Of a stretch of DNA of 64,000 nt, positions 61,954-64,000 are shown piece after piece. A model generated the notes under the pieces. That model was given only the letters and a program-made list of their open reading frames with translations. It was not told the origin of the DNA and searched no databases. Both the position numbers and the translations under genes were made by a program. Position 1 is the first letter of the stretch; each line of letters opens with the position of its first letter. Source of the DNA: Novosphingobium sp. PhB57 (GTDB lineage: Bacteria > Pseudomonadota > Alphaproteobacteria > Sphingomonadales > Sphingomonadaceae). The stretch spans positions 62,001 to 126,000 of the forward strand of contig NZ_SMBO01000004.1 in assembly GCF_004342985.1 (NCBI RefSeq), written 5' to 3'.

Positions 61954-63186
61954 TCAGATGACGAAGAAGCCGTGAGTGCCGTCGCGCTCCAGCTGGGCGA
62001 CAAGACCGTATTCCCAGTCGAGATAGGCCTGCATGGCGGTCTCGCGGTTGTCGGTGCCTTCGTAAGGGCGCTTGTAGCGGCCATGCGCCCCGCGCGGCGC
62101 CGGGGCGCCGTCGCCTCCGGTTTCCAGCGGACCGTCGAAGGCGTCAGCCAGCACCAGCACCTCCCAGCCGAGCTGGGCAAGCCACGAAGCGGTCATGTCT
62201 GCCCGCGAACCGAGGTCGTCGGCCAGCACGATGCGCGCCCCGCGCACGGGGGCGAAATGATCGGTTTCCTGCACCAGCTGCCCGCCCGGCGCATTGCGGA
62301 ACCCCGCGGGATGACCGGCCGCAAATTCGGCAGGCTGGCGCACGTCGAAGCGATAGAGAGTGCGATCGTCGTGGGCGAGCAAAGCCCTGAGGTCCGCGCC
62401 GTCGATCCGGCGCACGCCGGCGCGGTAGGCCACGTCACGGGCCCGCGTGCGGGCAAGGTCCTGTCCGCCCTCTTCGCCCTTGTCGACGTTTTCCTGCCGC
62501 CCGGTTTCCAACGTCTGCCCGGCCAGTGTCCAGCCGATCGTACCGTTGCGCAGGGCGAAGATGCGGTTCGGCAGGCCTGCGTTGATAAGCGACTGGGTGC
62601 CGATGATGCTGCGCGTGCGCCCGGCGCAGTTGACGATGATCGTCGTATCCGAATCCGGCGCGGCAACGGGCGCTCGCAGTACGAGTTCCGCGCCCGGCAC
62701 GCTGCGGCCGCCCGGAATGCTCATGGTCGCATATTCCTCGAACCGGCGGGCATCGAGAATGGCGATGTCGGCCTTTTCCTCGATCAGCGCGAGCACGTCC
62801 GGCGCTGGAAGCGAGGGAGTCTGGCGGCGGTGTTCCACCAGTTCCCCGAAGGCCTTGGAGTAGCTGTTGACGTCCTCGAACAGTTCATAGCCCGCTGCAC
62901 GCCAACCGGGCAGTCCGCCTGCCAGCAGGTCGACCTGCGTATAACCGAGCGCGCGGAACTGGTGCAGCGCCGGTTCGGCAAGCCCCTCCCCGTCATCATA
63001 GACCACGATCGGGGTATCCTTGCGCGGGATGCGCCAGGGCGCTTCCAGAGCGATGCGTTGCAACGGAATCTGCGCCGCGAAAAGCGGGTGGCCGAGCGCG
63101 AACTGAGCCTCCTGCCGTACATCGATGAGCGCTATCTCACGGCGGCCCAGCAAGGCGCTTCGGACTTGCGCGGGAGAAACACTCAT
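61954..63186 (-). CDS. Triple-rhodanese-domain protein
   Basis: 410 residues from ATG 63186, overlapping the cysteine-dioxygenase-like gene by 4 nt (ATGA). Three rhodanese modules are visible: about 10-105 (ALIDVRQEAQFALGHP), 125-225 (AILDARRFEEYATMSIPGG, GLPNRIFALRNGTIGW) and 265-360 (YRFDVRQPAEFAAGHPAGF). Only the second has the persulfide Cys (Cys187 in VNCAGRTRS); the equivalents read YDDGEG and ADDLGS. It probably carries one sulfane sulfur and uses the other modules for binding or assembly. The context is sulfur release, not cyanide detoxification. Confidence 0.88.
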   Translation of the reverse strand: MSVSPAQVRSALLGRREIALIDVRQEAQFALGHPLFAAQIPLQRIALEAPWRIPRKDTPIVVYDDGEGLAEPALHQFRALGYTQVDLLAGGLPGWRAAGYELFEDVNSYSKAFGELVEHRRQTPSLPAPDVLALIEEKADIAILDARRFEEYATMSIPGGRSVPGAELVLRAPVAAPDSDTTIIVNCAGRTRSIIGTQSLINAGLPNRIFALRNGTIGWTLAGQTLETGRQENVDKGEEGGQDLARTRARDVAYRAGVRRIDGADLRALLAHDDRTLYRFDVRQPAEFAAGHPAGFRNAPGGQLVQETDHFAPVRGARIVLADDLGSRADMTASWLAQLGWEVLVLADAFDGPLETGGDGAPAPRGAHGRYKRPYEGTDNRETAMQAYLDWEYGLVAQLERDGTHGFFVI

Positions 63187-63803
63187 GCCCGGATCACTCC
63201 ATTCCAGAGGTTGGGCAGAACGTCGTTCGCATAGCCCGAGATGAAAGGGCGTTCCTCGCCGCTGTCGCGGTACGTCGCGCGCTCGACGGCGCCAATATTG
63301 CCCCCGTAGACGTGGATCGAAATCGAGGTTCGGTCGGCAAAGGCGTTGGCCACGCGGTGAATGTCGCCGACGTGGGGATCGATCCCTTCCACTTCGCCTT
63401 CGCGAAGCTCTCCGGTCCCGCCTTGCTGAACGAGCGAGCCATCCCCGCGGCGACGGTAGTTCTGCACGCGCTCCGCTCCGCGCAGCACGCCGACGAGACC
63501 CCAGACGCGGTGATCGTGGATCGGGGTCGCCTGGCCCGGCCCCCAGACGAAGGACACCACGCTGAAACGCTCGGCGCTGTCGCAGTGCAGGAGGTATTGC
63601 TGATAGCGCTCGGGATGCGGGCGGGCGAAGGCATCGGGCAGCCAATCGTCGCGCGAGACCAGGCGGGCGAGCAGGTCGCCGCCGTCTGCGAGGATTTCCG
63701 CCTGTCCGGCGGCGCTGTCGATCAAGGCCGCGAAGCCCCTCACGAAGCGGCGCAGCGGCGCCATATCGTTCGCAGGGATGACGAGAGAAACCGGCGCGTT
63801 CAT
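63183..63803 (-). CDS. Cysteine-dioxygenase-like cupin (thiol dioxygenase family)
   Basis: 206 residues. The single cupin has a three-His metal site: His96 and His98 in TPIHDHRVWG and His149 in VGDIHRVANA, as in cysteine and 3-mercaptopropionate dioxygenases. The start overlaps the ABC ATPase stop by 4 nt (ATGA) and the end overlaps the rhodanese start the same way, so the three are tightly coupled. It likely oxidises a thiol product to a sulfinate. Substrate is not fixed by sequence. Confidence 0.87.
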   Translation of the reverse strand: MNAPVSLVIPANDMAPLRRFVRGFAALIDSAAGQAEILADGGDLLARLVSRDDWLPDAFARPHPERYQQYLLHCDSAERFSVVSFVWGPGQATPIHDHRVWGLVGVLRGAERVQNYRRRGDGSLVQQGGTGELREGEVEGIDPHVGDIHRVANAFADRTSISIHVYGGNIGAVERATYRDSGEERPFISGYANDVLPNLWNGVIRA

Positions 63804-64000
63804 GCCAGGCCTCCGGCGTGAAGCGCGATGATCTCGGCCGGCGAGGGACCTTCGGCTACGTGCCCGCCAAGCGCGCTCAGTAGACGGCTGCGCAGCCCTC
63901 GCGCGACATGGGCGCGCTCTCCGCGAGGCGCTTCGATCCGCTCCTGCGTGACAATGCGGCCCTGGTCCAGGAGGACGATCCGGTCGGCCAGCGCGATCGC
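63800..64000 (-). CDS. ABC transporter ATP-binding protein, C-terminal 66 residues
   Basis: The frame enters from beyond 64000 and stops at 63800. It begins AIALADRIVLLDQGRIVTQE, the H-loop-adjacent D-loop/strand of an ABC ATPase, then a short Arg-rich helix. In the SsuB/TauB/NrtD family this region follows the H-motif that lies off the window. With the binding protein at 57569 it should power sulfonate import. The stop overlaps the next start (ATGA). Confidence 0.75.
   Translation of the reverse strand, partial: AIALADRIVLLDQGRIVTQERIEAPRGERAHVARGLRSRLLSALGGHVAEGPSPAEIIALHAGGLA

Noticed and set aside
1..64000. tRNA, rRNA, CRISPR array, prophage or integron
   Set aside because: I saw no tRNA-like arms, no rRNA conserved stretches, no regularly spaced direct repeats, and no phage structural or integrase genes on either strand.

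Overview
The window is GC-rich, gene-dense bacterial chromosome. It looks like an alphaproteobacterium of the Sphingomonadaceae (Novosphingobium or Sphingobium type). The evidence is four large TonB-dependent receptors, FixJ-type two-component genes, a HisKA_2-type kinase remnant, several small proteins that look sphingomonad-like, and no rRNA, tRNA or CRISPR. This assignment is inference from gene content; no marker gene is present.

Layout. (1) 1-9929: a leftward catabolic operon (FAD oxidoreductase, MFS importer, DapA-family lyase/deaminase, aldehyde dehydrogenase, porin, and a gene leaving the window), then two DMT-family transporters and a divergent GntR/FCD regulator. A 21-nt motif shared by the operon leader (7030-7050) and the regulator's promoter (9154-9174) ties them into one candidate regulon. 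(2) 10271-19935: a CDF metal transporter, then a stress/redox block: cyclic-nucleotide-binding domain fused to a thioredoxin-reductase-like enzyme, a chloroperoxidase-type hydrolase, a broken HisKA_2 kinase, a PAS histidine kinase with its FixJ-like regulator, a stand-alone receiver, Dps and a bicupin. A repeated 14-mer (CAYAY-N4-GTWTG) sits in three promoters of this block. (3) 20287-30883: a FAD monooxygenase/DCC pair and three TonB receptors with Fur-box-like palindromes. One receptor is followed by a PepSY gene killed by a stop codon and joined to the tail of a LysR gene. (4) 31265-38907: a lower-GC accessory stretch with a DUF3829 lipoprotein, a VOC protein, an unknown exported protein, a complete IS30-family element (34678-35907), an MFS exporter, and an unknown gene with a long hairpin-rich leader. 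(5) 38908-54710: a fourth iron-type receptor plus LysR, an exported hydrolase, phospholipase D, aldo/keto reductase with LysR, an arylsulfatase with divergent LysR, a PHB-depolymerase-family esterase, an AAC(6')-like acetyltransferase, HU and small conserved proteins. (6) 54950-64000: a leftward organosulfur operon: ABC ATPase (partial), cysteine-dioxygenase-like cupin, triple-rhodanese protein, SsuD, a second flavin monooxygenase, a TauD/AtsK-like dioxygenase, a sulfonate-type binding protein, and finally its own TonB receptor.

How the genes work together. The right end looks like a whole import-and-desulfonation pathway, from outer-membrane receptor to cytoplasmic sulfur release, under one leader. 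The left end looks like uptake and oxidation of an amine or imino acid that ends in 2-oxoglutarate semialdehyde oxidation. The middle holds iron uptake and a two-component stress circuit. Several loci (15128-15140, 25060-26073, gene-poor spacers, IS30) show ongoing gene decay.
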